This document shows positions 13,701 to 25,199 of a stretch of 64,000 nt of DNA, piece after piece. The stretch comes from Symsagittifera roscoffensis. Lineage: Eukaryota > Xenacoelomorpha > Acoela > Convolutidae. The DNA lies in contig NC_087065.1 of the NCBI RefSeq assembly GCF_963678635.1, positions 26,991,254 to 27,055,253 on the forward strand, in the 5' to 3' direction. Below the pieces are notes generated by a model. That model was not told the DNA's origin. It was given only the letters and a program-made list of their open reading frames with translations, and made no database searches. The position numbers and the translations under genes are program-made. How positions within the stretch are numbered: the stretch's first letter is position 1; every line of letters begins with the position of its first letter.

Positions 13701-16700
13701 CATTGGATAATTTTTTTATTCAGAAAATTGGGTAGACTGATTTAAACTACTTTACAACAAAGCTATACAGACGAAATTATATCTCCGTAGGAATTTTTGT
13801 ACGTAGGCAAGGGTACTTGGCTATTAATTTCATTGCTGCTAAGCGTTTTCAAAAACAATACAAAAAAATTCGAGATATACCTAATATTTGTCTCAGTGAT
13901 CATTTATATAATGTACTCACGAGAGCCCTTGCGTCGGGTGAGGCGCCTCTCTCTAGTACGAACTTGCAGGTCTCGAAGTGTCCACAATGGGCAGTGATAT
14001 GGAGTGGAGTGAGGAGGTCCTTGGTGACGTCATCCACTGGCAGTCCATGATGCAACAGGAGACGAGCACACGACTCATTGTTGCCCTGGGCTGCCATATG
14101 CAGAGCCGAGAGACCACTCTAGAATATATAGTAATCGATTAAATATCTTACAGCACGTTTATGCTAGTAGAAAACAGTTGCATTGCTTATGTCGAAAGAA
14201 ATCAAATTAAAATTGAAACTTTTCCACCCAAAAACTGATACAAAAATAAGTCTATCTAAAATCCATTTCGAATTTTTGAGCAGTCAGGATAAGCACTTCG
14301 ATGATCAAACAAAATGGCCGTTCTTTCAACTGAATAACCAAGCTCAATTCAAAGCAGACTGTTTTAGTATTCAGAAGTTGAGACCTTTGTTTTAATTTTG
14401 AAGTCGGCTCCCTTCACCAACAGCTTATCCACCACCTCATCGTGCCCATTTCGACTGCCACAGTGCAACCCCGTGAGGCCATCCTTCGTCTTGTAATCTA
14501 TCTTGGCATTTGCATTCACAAACAGCTCCACCAAATCCACCTTGCCCCACTTCGAGGCAACATGCAGGGGCACTATGCTGTTCTTAGCCGCCTGGTCTAC
14601 ATGGGCACCAAAGTTCACCAGGTGCGTCGCAATTTTATAATGTCCATACCTAGCCGCCACGTGTAACGGCGTGAAGTTTGTCGATGACATTATATTGGGG
14701 TCGTATTTTTTCGTCAGCAGAAGCAATGTCGACTTTTCGTCGTTTTTCCGAACTGCTACATGGAGTGCGGGGAGTTTGTACCCCTTCTTACTATGCTCCG
14801 CTTCTAGTAGGGTGGCGACTATTTTTGCATGCTGCTGCTGCAGCGCAACTGCTAGTGGAGTAAATCCTTCCTGAAAAAAGACAGCATACCAATTCAGCAT
14901 CGTTTTTGCATTTCATTGTCTATTTTACACTTAACGTTTTGTTTGAAATGAACTTTACATGACTACAACACACTGAATTAAAAAACATAAAATAACGCTT
15001 TGCGTGGTGCGCCGATAATGCATTTTGTATACATGTAAACTATTTAAGAAGAAGGCTTAACGGCGCTGCTATAACGACTTCATAATTTTCTTTTCTTCAA
15101 ATATTTGCTCTTCGACGCTTCATTTACTATAACGCCATCTATTTTATTATTTGCATAAAATGCAAAACAATATATATGTATATTCCATCACAGGTAGTTG
15201 CGCATTGTAAGTGTCACTAGTCTATACTGGAGTAATTTTTAAATAACTTGCAAAAACCACAAGAAAAATGAGGACGAACGCTTTTTCATTAGCAATGGAA
15301 TGCATAAATTTTTGTACTTTTTCAAAGGAATACTCCCAGGATTGTGTCGGATCGGCAACATTAAGCCCTAAGAGAAATTTTTCTGCACCAAATCAATTTT
15401 GAGAGGCGACATGTATCAAAGACGGACCAACAACAGCATTGGAAGAGCTCCAGTCAAACAAATCAAGATAATCAGTAAAACAAATCGATAGCAGTAGTTC
15501 AGTCACATACTGGCTAGGAAAATGCTATCAAAAAGTCAACGAACGTACTCAAAACTCATTGGTACTTCTAATGAGTTCAGGGAAATGAAAAAAAAAATGA
15601 AAATGCGTGAGACGACGAGTGATTGCAAGCAGCAGTTCGAAAGCTAGATAGCATGACAATTCACCAGAATAAATGAGAATTTGAAACTCATTTAACACAG
15701 CCAACAGACAGTTGTAAAAGTGTCAATGAACTCATGGAGGCCTATAAGTTTTGAATCTTTGAGTTTTGAAAAATAATGGAACTAAAAATGAATCAAGTAT
15801 TATTTATGAAACAATGTGACAAGCAATAGACCAACAATTTTTTGAAACAGAATATTTTCAGTTTTTAAAAAAAAAAAAACTAGTCTTGGCCGGATTCAAA
15901 AACATAGCCAACAGACAGTTGGAAAACAGTCAATGAACGCAAAACGCAGTAAACAAAAAATACTAATTATTTTTTAAAAGAACTTCAATTTTCCAATTTC
16001 AGAGAAAAAATAGATGCCCTCTGAGCTCTTTGAATTTCAAGAACAATTTATGACTGGCACTTTTTTGATAGAATTCACCCAATTTGAAAAAAAAACTGGA
16101 TATATAAGAACTTTATTTCACTGGGAAATTAAATTGTATTTTCTAGAAGTCTATCATGATTTTTGTGACCTTTACACTTTTGCTGTTCGCTAGTGGAACA
16201 GCTGATTTTTCATTAATAAGAGAGCATAATTTGCCTTCCTTTTAGCAATGAATTTGTATCTTAATAAATCAAGCTCTTAAATGATTCAAGTAATTTTGTT
16301 TAACAAGTTGTCAACTTGAAAAAAGTCTATATTCCGATTTATAACGCTTGCTAACCACAAGCGTAAGAATAAGATTATTAGTTAATTCTATTGTTAAACC
16401 CAAAAATTAAAAACCATTTTCGAAACCAAAAGATAATCATGCTTTTTGCGCTATTTGCATTTAGTTTAAGGAGCGCGTTATGAGCCTTCCTCCAAGCCAT
16501 TGAATTTGAATAGAACAAAGAAAACAAGTCAAACCGCGAAAAATTGGTGAGCATCTAAGTTTGTTAGAACAGTTTTTGTAGGAAAAGAATTACACAAAAA
16601 CCACACTACTTTATTCATTGACCTTTAATCAAAGCAAATCAAAGCAAGAGAATGGCCATTATCTAGGGTAAGTCAATTTTGAATGAAATTTGCTTGAATT

Positions 16701-19700
16701 ATTGGGAAACTAAACCAAATTAAAGAGCATTCCAACGAACGACCCGCCGTTTTTTGAAACAGTAAAATTGGTGTCACGCGTAATTAAGTACCTCTGTAGT
16801 GACAGTTTCATCTGCGCCCTTGTGCAAGAGGTATTTGAGCACATCTAGATGGTTTTCCTGGGCGGCCATGTAGAGGGGCGTGAAGGATCCCTGTGCCTTG
16901 GAGTTAATGTCACACTTCCTCTCCACCAACAGTTTCACCACTGTCAGGTGACCCGCTAGTGCTGCAATGTGCAGAGCTGTGTTGCCACGCTACAACACAA
17001 ATAAGTTCAATTCGACATCATTTTACTGGAAAAATTACCAACGTTGCTTTTTTTTAAAACTCTAATGGTTATTAAAGCACAATGTAACAGTTAGACATTA
17101 TAGGACTACTCATCTTCTGTCTACCATGCCATTGTGCCCTTGCTTAACACCTAAATGCCGTAGGCTGGGAACTGCTGCAATGACCAAGTAACGCGCACGG
17201 ATTACGGAGGATCTATATTCCAACAACTGTATTGAATCTTTAAGATAGCCAGAGAAAGAAGTAACCTAAATGCTTATCTTACTTCAGCTGCAGAATTTCA
17301 ATTCTTCTTTCTGAATAATGCTGGCAAAACAAAACAAGACGATGATGGTAACATTTCCTTTATGATTGGTAAAATCGGTAGCGTAAATAGCCAAGAAATT
17401 GGGCTCCTTATGAATAAAGGCAGCAAAATTAAATTGGATTTTGATGGTGTGATGATTCTCTGTCAGCTAAATTTTGCTCAAGAGACATCCAGAGGCAATT
17501 TGCGATGCATGATGTGAATGAGTTTCGCAGGTCTGATTCCAGTGGCGATAGTACGTACGACACGGTGGCATGGCTGTGGTGGGGTCTCCAGGCAAGTATA
17601 CATCATGTGCATCTGAATACTCACATTAGACTTGCAACTTGGATCAGCTCCCTTGTCCAGCAGAAAAGCACACATCTCCGGCAGGTTCTTGCGAGCGGCT
17701 AAATGCAATGCCGTCAGTCCACCCTAAAACATGCGAAACATTCAATTTTCATCCTTCATCCTTCAAACTTCAAACCATTACCATAATGATATTTAGCGCA
17801 TATATTTGAAGCTGATTGATACTCGGTTTCAAATTTAAGGATATCAAGAGTTAGCTCAGTTTAAAACACAAAAGATGTGATGCCATTTGTGCCGGCTGAT
17901 CATCGGTCACTGTGTGCTAACTCAACACAAAAGTTTAGTAACGAGAACAGCTGAATTTCAAACTCAATTGACAAAACTTTCTCTCAGGAAAACTATTAAT
18001 TCAGTTTCCATTTTCACTGCTTTTTTATAAACGGAACTCTAATTGCAATAAATTCAGAAAAAAGGCAAACATAAATACATAAATGTAATCTGCCGGATCC
18101 AAGCATAGATCAATGGAGTATTAGCTGAACTCTGACCAGAACCAAAATAAATTGGTCCGAGCAACATTGAAGTAGTGCTTTGTTGATAAAACTTTACCTT
18201 TGAGGGCTATAAAAGGAACGAACACTCAACAGAAACAACCATACAATTTCAGTTCAAATAGACCCACAACGAAAAACAGATCAGCATTTGAAGCAAAGTG
18301 TTCTGTTCATTCACGTTGTATAATAGTGCACAGAAGACAGTTAAACAAGAAAAATGGGTTGCAGAGCAAGTAGCACAGAAGGTTCCGAAAGCATTTTATT
18401 GCGCAAAAACGAAATTAATGTTTTTTCTCGAGTTTTTGTAAGTGAAGGGGAAGAACTAAAAGCTAAAAAACTTAAAAAAAAACAAGGGATTTATGAAATT
18501 ATAATAAATTTTTTTGAGCAAGTTTGAAAAATGAATTTTTCTCCAAATTCGTCTAAAAGCAACACTTTAAGTCGGTTTTTCTCGACATTGAGAACACTTT
18601 TTATAATTCTTAAAAAAATTATCGAATCACGACAGAAAGTGCTGCAATATGATTAATGACCCGATCTGACGTTTATTTGTAGAATCTGATTTTGCGTGAA
18701 AAAAGCAACCAAATACTAAGTTCTTTTGCGCCTTCAGCAATCGTAACAATACAAATCGCATCCAGAAAAAGCTTCATCCTCACGAAAAATCATGCTCTTA
18801 CATGGAGTGATTACAATAGTTTCCGAAATTTTAGAGTGATATCCCAGAAAACCTTATGCAGATTATTCTACTGGTTTGTTATACAGAATGTTAGTTTTTA
18901 AAACATTTAAGTAAAAACCTGGTCATTTCGAATTAATGCCTTGAATAAGCTTTGTTGCTATGGATTAGACTGTAATTCTAACTAATCCGACGAAAGGCGT
19001 TTCAAATTGAATTAATTGTATCTTATTCAAGTTTTATTATAATCATGTGCGTAGCTGCAGACACTACACTCACACTATTGGCCATGTTGACTGTTATTCC
19101 GGAGTCTGGGTTGTTCAGTAGCTCCTCCACCTTGTCTATGTTACCAGTCTGGGCAGCCTTCAGAAGTTGATGGGCGGGATCATGTGCCTAAAAAATCAAT
19201 TCGAGAATTTTTTTACAAGCAATAAATCTAGTCTGAACATATCATCACTAGGGAATAACTTAATCATCACAGGCGAAGCGGAGCTATGCAGCTCTTGCGA
19301 TGCAAAAAATTGATGAAAAAGACTCCCAGAAAAATAAATCGAAGAAAAATAGCCACATAGCCAATCGAAGATTGGAAAAGAGTAATGAACACAAGTAAAC
19401 GCACTGACTTTGTTTAAAAAATCTCAACATTCGAATTTCAAAGAAAAAAAGTAGATGCCCTTTAAGCTTTTTGAATTTCTAGAACAATTTATGATTGGCG
19501 CTTTTTTGATAGCATTTACCCAACTTGAGAAAACTGGATCAACAGGTAAAGTTTTTATTCCGCTGGAAATCTAAAAACTAAACTTCACTTTCAAAACTAG
19601 AAGTCATTCAAGAATTTTCGCGCCAATTGCACGTTCGTATTTGGAGAGTGATATTTACGTCACTTTCAGCAGATTGAACTCAAAAAGTGCAAATTTACCG

Positions 19701-21703
19701 GAGTGCATTATTATTTTACGACTTTTTCCTTTAAAAAAATCAGCAAGACCTATATAAGGGTCTTTTCTAAGTTCATTACTCTTAAAAAGAAGTATTTGAC
19801 TCAAAAAGAGGTGTAAAATGACAAAACTTTCCACTATTTCCTTTTGAATTAGAACGTCTCCGTTTGAATTAAAACTTCTCCTCCGTTTGTATGAGATAAA
19901 ACCAAATAAAAATTGTCTAAATTATTAACTTTATGCTCAAAGTTACGTCAAAAAGCAAAACTGAGTTTGCAGTTGCTGTCAAAAAGGAACAAGGATAACC
20001 GGTTACTGTGCAAATAGCACAGAATGTTCCGATCATGGTCTTAAAAAATACAACGAAAAGATTTTCAAATTAGTATTGTTTTTTTTTCTGCGTGGTGCGA
20101 TAAAAGGACCTGAACAAAAAACTAGAGCAGACTAGTAACTTGACAGACTAGTAACAACAGACTAGTAAATTGACAGACTAGTAATTGGACAACAATTTTT
20201 GTAGAAAAATGACTAAAAAACTCAAAAAATGGATTAAAAATAAGTCTCACGGCTTAAATTAAGCTATTAAAATAAGTTATTGAAAGACTGCTCGCACGCT
20301 TTATTCGCTCGAAACTAGCAAAAAAATCAAAATTTTAATTACGGTTTTTCTCGACAGTCGGAATACTTTGTTATACCTTGATTTGGGGCTTGGACTTTTA
20401 CCAGATCGGTTTTTTTTAGCAGACCGAGCTTTTAGAAGGCCGAGCATTTACAAACTCAAAACAATTTAAACGTCAGAACGCTAATTTTGAACGAGGTTGG
20501 CAGCTAGCAACCGCTTGCACGGCAAAGCTTTCATTCAGCTCGAGAGAGATATTGTGCGTATGAATCTAAGTTCCTGGCTGCAACATAAATGGAGATTTCA
20601 TTGCAGACGAAACTTCAAACTGAAATTTTCAATGAAAAAACTTGTTTCAGTTTTCGTAACAAGTTCGACCCCCTACCGACCCAAAGGGTCCCCCTTTGAA
20701 CTATTTTGAGATAACCAATTTTGGCTGACGGACCCTAAAATTTTTCTAAAAGCGCCAATATATACTAATTTTAAGGGGGGAGCGCGCGCCAAAAAGTGCC
20801 CAAAAACGCCTTTTTGGCCTGTTTTTTCCAAATTCTGCATGCGGCGCAGAAATTTTGGCCAAAACAGGATTTTTTTAGTGCTTCGAAGAGCTCTCGGAAA
20901 ACCAATTTGGTCAAAAAAAAGGTCGACATTTTTTTTTAAAATCCCCCCTCAAGAAAATCCTAGATCCGCCCCTGATTGAAACCATAGGTTTTTGCACTAT
21001 ACGCCCAAAAAATCATTCGAACTATTTCTATTTGCAAAATTTCATCATTGACTACTATAGTTGCGTTAGCTTAAAACAATATTCAAATTTTAAGAATAAA
21101 GCTCAAAATATACTCAGAAACACAGCTGCTAGCCAAATGATTTGATGTGACTCTGTTAACAATCGCAAGAGCGTAAATAGATTGAGTATTAAAATGCTAA
21201 CATGCTCAAAACATGTACGCTGGTTGACCAAAGTGGTATTTGAATGAACAAATTGGCGGAAACAATAACCCAACGCTTCCATGTACAATAAAAAACAAGT
21301 TATTGCAATCTTAGATTGCAATTCTTTGTAGATGAAATCATTAATTTGGAAAATTAACAAAAAAAATGAGTCTTGAGAAATCTTATGAAAAACTTAAAGA
21401 ATCAAAATTTAGGAGTTAAAACGCAACAGGACCGAAAATTTTGTGGCAAAATCCTGAAAAAGATGTATTAAATCTTTGCTCTTGATGTTTGTTGCTAAAT
21501 GCCTGTAGGGGTGCGTGATACAGAACTTTGCTACTTCGGAGGTTTGCCGTAGCCACTGATGTGTGGAATAAAAACACATATGTTAAGATTCTATACTAAG
21601 TATTTATTTCACTTACCGCAGGTGAAGCGTGGCCATTGGCGTTGGTTTTGCCGCCACCTGCACTGTTCGGCATAACTTCTGGAGTTGCGGCGTGGTTTTC
21701 CAT
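7526..21703 (-). CDS. Ank: Ankyrin, 24 ANK repeats, 11 exons, 3' part beyond window
   Basis: Scaffold protein joining membrane proteins to spectrin-actin. Exons (minus order): 21617-21703, 19074-19187, 17625-17723, 16792-16989, 14385-14870, 13921-14118, 13464-13613, 13250-13376, 12355-12974, 11705-11843, 7526-7785. All have AG acceptors and GT donors and add up to 2478 nt, 826 codons, with no frame break. After a 29-residue Gly/Asn-rich head come 24 ANK repeats of about 33 residues with TPLHxAA cores. Repeat 4 has [12 protein letters not shown] and repeat 5 [10 protein letters not shown], both hallmarks of conventional ankyrins. Most exon ends fall at repeat boundaries. The last donor is uncertain: GTTGGT after 7526 keeps phase 0, while GTATCC after 7522 is an alternative. 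ZU5, UPA and death domains must lie beyond the left edge; otherwise this would be a repeat-only isoform. The paralogue cannot be assigned. Confidence 0.93.
7786..11704. other. Ankyrin intron 10
   Basis: About 3.9 kb without another exon. Holds the MITE at 9294-9500 and dispersed-repeat pieces at about 9080-9260 and 9650-9745 (TTTTTTGACAAAATTAAC; CATCGCGACCTATATAA). Confidence 0.6.
9294..9500. mobile_element. hAT-like MITE with 8-bp target duplication
   Basis: Imperfect terminal inverted repeats: CGGACCAAGTCAACATTCCCC on the left, GGGGAGGATGTTAACTTGATC on the right. Identical 8-bp duplications ACATTATT flank it at 9286-9293 and 9501-9508. The 207-bp element has a 22-base C run (9311-9332) and two further internal copies of the GGGAGGwTsTTAACTyGG motif as subterminal repeats. 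An 8-bp duplication is the hAT-superfamily signature. No transposase, so non-autonomous. Confidence 0.78.
11705..11843 (-). CDS. Ank: Ankyrin exon 10 (repeat 21 and start of 22)
   Basis: 139 bp, phase 0 to phase 1: [16 protein letters not shown] then [10 protein letters not shown]. The GTCAGT donor after CACCACA is preferred over the next GT because only it keeps the exon 11 frame. Confidence 0.85.
12355..12974 (-). CDS. Ank: Ankyrin exon 9 (ANK repeats 14-20)
   Basis: Largest exon, 620 bp. Two bases finish the split Gly codon, followed by 206 codons holding the end of repeat 14 and repeats 15-20, among them [19 protein letters not shown] and [13 protein letters not shown]. Donor GTGAGT. Confidence 0.93.
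13250..13376 (-). CDS. Ank: Ankyrin exon 8 (end of repeat 13, repeat 14)
   Basis: 127 bp; completes repeat 13 ([17 protein letters not shown]) and most of 14 ([20 protein letters not shown]). Ends in phase 1 inside a Gly codon that exon 9 completes. The frame is set by alignment; the longest open frame across this segment is a different, false one. Confidence 0.87.
13464..13613 (-). CDS. Ank: Ankyrin exon 7 (ANK repeat 12 and half of 13)
   Basis: 150 bp, 50 codons, ending mid-repeat at CFFGFDD before GTAAGT. An extra residue sits in repeat 12 (REYNADPN). Confidence 0.88.
13921..14118 (-). CDS. Ank: Ankyrin exon 6 (ANK repeats 10-11)
   Basis: 198 bp, two whole repeats ([26 protein letters not shown]) including the VDDVT linker seen in ankyrins. 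Donor GTGAGT. Confidence 0.92.
14385..14870 (-). CDS. Ank: Ankyrin exon 5 (ANK repeats 5-9)
   Basis: 486 bp, 162 codons. Begins [12 protein letters not shown], the first repeat being the shorter 29-residue form usual for ankyrin repeat 5. Ends at KIKTK before a GTCTCA donor, which is poor but fixed by homology to the next repeat. Confidence 0.9.
14871..16791. repeat. Ankyrin intron 4 with dispersed repeat copies
   Basis: Copies begin at about 15692 and 15902 (CAACAGACAGTTG(G/T)). The second runs to about 16560 with all blocks of the family in order (CACTTTTTTGATAGAATTCACCCAA; TTTTTGTGACCTTTACACTTTTGCTGTTCG; GCCTTCC). Confidence 0.65.
16792..16989 (-). CDS. Ank: Ankyrin exon 4 (ANK repeats 3-4)
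   Basis: 198 bp, two repeats: [13 protein letters not shown] and [20 protein letters not shown]. The second is the most diagnostic stretch for a conventional ankyrin. Donor GTACTT is weak but the frame joins exactly. Confidence 0.92.
17625..17723 (-). CDS. Ank: Ankyrin exon 3 (ANK repeat 2)
   Basis: Exactly 99 bp, one 33-residue repeat ([12 protein letters not shown]). Donor GTGAGT. The exon-equals-repeat pattern is typical of ankyrin genes. Confidence 0.92.
17724..19073. other. Ankyrin intron 2
   Basis: 1.35 kb of AT-rich sequence; no exon or clear element recognised. Confidence 0.5.
19074..19187 (-). CDS. Ank: Ankyrin exon 2 (ANK repeat 1)
   Basis: 38 codons, phase 0-0, acceptor TTTTTTAG and donor GTGAGT. 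Encodes the N-cap repeat ([17 protein letters not shown] core), matching the short first repeat of ankyrins. Confidence 0.9.
19188..21616. repeat. Ankyrin intron 1 with repeats
   Basis: A dispersed-repeat copy runs from about 19262 (CACAGGCGAAGCGGAGC) to 19800. At 20959-20978 the sequence CTAGATCCGCCCCTG ends a GC-richer block (about 20650-20978), resembling a transposon terminus; a forward-oriented look-alike, GAGCGGATCCAGGATTTTT, is at about 22986. The block has an internal palindrome AAATTCTGC/GCAGAAATTT (20829-20857). Its other end was not found. Confidence 0.5.
21617..21703 (-). CDS. Ank: Ankyrin exon 1 (start codon)
   Basis: ATG at 21703 opens a 29-codon head ([10 protein letters not shown] start) rich in Gly, Asn and Ala. 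It ends in phase 0 before a consensus GTAAGT donor. No in-frame upstream extension was chosen because the head joins directly to repeat 1; upstream noncoding exons are possible. Confidence 0.8.
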
Positions 21704-23319
21704 GACGAGGATGATAAATTGGTAGAAATAGACTTGTAGTAACAGGAGTCCTTTAGTTGAGATATGGTCAGGCGATCAGATCAATCAATCAATAAACTAG
21801 TCACGCAATCCTACCGATCATAATTATAATCAGCCTAATAATGCCAATTGCATCATCTGAAAATCACACAGCAAAATACTAATCAGTAAAACTAAGTATA
21901 AATATATGTAGGTAAAAAATAAAATTGAGGCTACACTTTTTGCCTTCCAATAACAGGTTAGTAATAAGCAGCCAGTTTTTCGCGGAATCGGATAGAAATT
22001 CAATAATGGATCTTCAATGCCAGTTTTTTTTCTGGTGAATTCAGCGTAAGAGCATGTATCATTGGGCGGCTGGGGAGGGATCAAAGAAAGCGGTCTGACC
22101 GACTTTTCAGAGAATTAAGGCACTATAAGCGGGTATGTATGTGTTGCAAGGTTAACACAAAGATGACTATATTTTGTGTGGTTCGAATGGTCCCAGCGGC
22201 ACAAAGCGAGATCAAATGTCTATAACCGGACCAAAATATCCGCAACACCACTACGGACACAAACAGAAAATACGGCTATAGAATTCAGTGCAACGAAGGG
22301 AGAATTACCAATATACGTTTACACATGCACGGGCAACTTGATATAGACTACTAGCATTACCAATGCGCTGGTTTTCCTGGTATAATAATTCACTGCTTTT
22401 TTCGCTATCTCCTAGTCGGTTGGTTCCGCTTTAGCGCATAACATACCGGCAGAAGGCAGCCCACAAAACAAGCAACACACCAAGCCAATACTGCAAGTTC
22501 GCTTGTAAAAACACCGAGGGCTATTCTCTATGCCCCAACTTACTAGTCCCTGCAAACTCAACTGAAATGAATGCAAAAACGGACAGTCAGTAACTTATTG
22601 ATCAGAAAAGTAGCTTGGAAAATATTGAACTACTTTAGTTGCATAGCCTAAGAAAGGAGTATCTTTATCTCTTCAGACTGCCACTGTTATTTGAACAGAA
22701 CTTCTGTTGTGAATCAAGAAAAGCGCGTGAAATGTTTTAAACCCCCTGGCAGATAAATCAAGCTGAAGTTAAACTTAGCGACACATATGGAGCCTCTTCA
22801 AACAGATCTATGTCACCCATAACTTCAATGTATCTTTTCGCTGCTCAAAATTTTAAATGCCAAAAGAGATCGCACCAATAGTTCAATATCACCATGAGTT
22901 TTCCACAGAAATTCAAACAAGGGTCCACATTTTCTCGCCAGAACTTTCGAATCTTTAACAAACATAGATTTTTTAACAAGCCAGAGCGGATCCAGGATTT
23001 TTCGGTGTGCGATTTTCAAAAAATATCTACTACTTTTAGGTCGCCCAAATTGATTTTCCTAGCTCTCCGGACCACAATAAAAACCCTATTTTGAGAAAAT
23101 TAGTAGCGCCACAGGCTAATTTTTAAAAGTTTCTAGGCACTTAAAATTACGAAACTTTCACAATTTCGGATACATTCATTACACAGGCACCGAACTTATT
23201 TTACATTTGATCTTTGATTTTGTCCAAAAATGATAGTTTTTTAATATTGTTCCTCAAAAACTTTTCGATATTCGGAAGATTCAAGGCTTTGCCCTGATAC
23301 AATCATTCTTGTTTGACTT

Positions 23320-23790
23320 TTACAAAGAGGTGAAGCTTCACTTCGCAAATAAAACCAAGAAAATTACAAAACGCAGCTATATAAAACTAACTAATATAGC
23401 AAAGTTGGAAAAATGTGTATGAACGCAAGTATCCAGAAAAAATACGGACACAGTTTTTCGAAAAAATCTCAACGTTCGAATATCAAAGAAAAAATAGCTG
23501 GCCTTTAAGCTTAAGTTATGATTGACACCTTTGATAAATTAAATCCAATTTGAGAAAACTGGATCAATAGTCAAAATGTTTATTTCGGTAAGAAATTTGA
23601 TTATAAATTCGTTTTTCGTGACCTTTATACTTTCGCTGTTCGACAGTGCAGTTTGCCTTCCTTTTAACAAAGAGAATGAACTTGAAACTAAAAAAAAGTC
23701 AAACCGCAAAAAAGTAAATTTGTGCCGGAACAAAATTTAAGACCTTTCCTTAAAAATTCATCGCGACTTATTTAAGATTCCTATTCTAAA
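23320..23790 (+). repeat. Dispersed repeat copy
   Basis: Starts with the hairpin end AGAGGTGAAGCTTCACTTCGC. It continues through ACGCAGCTATATAAA, AGTTGGAAAAATGTG, TGACACCTTTGATAAATT, TTTTCGTGACCTTTATACTTTCGCTGTTCG and GCCTTCCTTTTAACAAAG, then ATCGCGACTTATTTAAG. This is one of the most complete copies and shows that the hairpin end and the CAGACAGTTGG blocks belong to one family. Confidence 0.65.
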
Positions 23791-23819
23791 ACAATTTAGC
23801 ATTGAATAATACAAAGCGA

Positions 23820-23905
23820 AATAGCATTGAAAAATGAAGGTATCGGATTTCAACGTCCAACCTCGAGCCACGCGCTTTTGAAAGTTAGCTAGCACTAACC
23901 ACCAA
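23820..23905 (-). repeat. tRNA-like SINE head
   Basis: On the minus strand, TGGTGGTTAGTGC (A-box-like) is followed some 45 bases later by GTTGAAATCC (B-box-like). Confidence 0.4.
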
Positions 23906-23984
23906 TAAAGCAGCTACAGATACTTATAAAATGCCAAAGCTATGCAACTGAAATGCCACCAAATAAAACAAAGCTAGTACGACT

Positions 23985-24045
23985 TTGAACCTCCGTTCAG
24001 TCGATTGGGATCTAGCAATTTTGCATTTGAGCCACGGTAGCTCGA
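23985..24045 (-). repeat. Second tRNA-like SINE head
   Basis: On the minus strand, GTGGCTCAAATGC (A-box-like) and GGTTCAAAGTC (B-box-like) at tRNA spacing, next to the previous head. Confidence 0.4.
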
Positions 24046-25199
24046 AGAATGGCAAAAATTAGCCACAAATAATTTCCATTCCGCTCTAATCATTAGGCAA
24101 TATTCGGCCTCTTTTGATCAGCTCGTTATCTTTTTTTTTCGTTCATTTCATCTCCGTTTTTCGTCCGAAATTTGTTCGGGTTGTTTTGATAGCGTTTTCA
24201 GTTTTCGATTTCGTAAAATTTCGTGGCGAGAGATTCAATCAGTTTTGACTCTAATAGTGAGGAAATTTTCGTACTACACCAATTTATTATCAGAAATCGA
24301 AGGCAATTTTGTCGCTTTAGGGTCGTGATGGTTTAATTTATTTTCAAAAATTTCCATTGAACTTCATCTTCTTTGGACTTCAAAGGGACTGTAGGCTTAG
24401 TTTTCGTAGTCTTTCATAATATTCATTTCCTGCAATCCAATAACCAATTGCGTTGCCTGTCGTTGAACATTTCAAACAACTTTACACGTTTCTGTAACCT
24501 TGATTGCAAAACTCGAAGTGGGGCCGGATGACTCTTTTAAAAACATTCAGAAGTACAGGTATAGTCATTTCAAGGAGCCTTTCATGGAAAAAGCAATGAT
24601 TGAATTTGCCTTTTCGACTTGTGTGAAAAGGCCACAATCGAACGGAAGTTTACTGCGAATGATGATTGCTTAAGTTTTTTTCCTCCGCCACTTTTCAAAT
24701 TCTTTGCCATGGAGACAGTTACTGCTTTCAAAAATGTTAGACCTTGTAATAGAGATCAGTTTTTGAAATCTTTTTGTACACTTTCAAGAACCATATTAAT
24801 TATTCCTATGATTTTTAATTTAGATTTAGCGGCGGACCGCAAGGGATTCCCTAACAGAAGAATGATTTCAGTCCGTTAACAATCTACAGTTAGTTCAGTC
24901 AGAGAACAGCTTCCAGGTGCATGAGTTGTTTTCATTACACAGGAGCTTGAAGTGGGTCCAGAAAAATTTGAGAAGTCTTCTTTTGAGTCTTGTCATGTTG
25001 AATATATTATAATTAAATTAATAATACAGTATTCAGGAATAAGATCCAAGGGCTGAATCAAGTCCCCAGTTTTGAAATTTTTATCTGATGTCAATTTTTT
25101 TTGAAATTAAGCAGCAGTTGCAAGGACAGTTGACTCGCCAAATACATAAATCGCTCTCAGTAAATTTTTCATAGAAGAATTGCCAGTATATTTCAGTCA

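Larger units (their letters stand above)
21704..25199. other. Region upstream of ankyrin, no gene recognised
   Basis: Expected to hold the ankyrin promoter and 5' leader; no element could be fixed by eye. It contains SINE-like and dispersed repeats (entered separately). The ORF at 24619-24879 (+) has no recognisable features. Confidence 0.45.
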
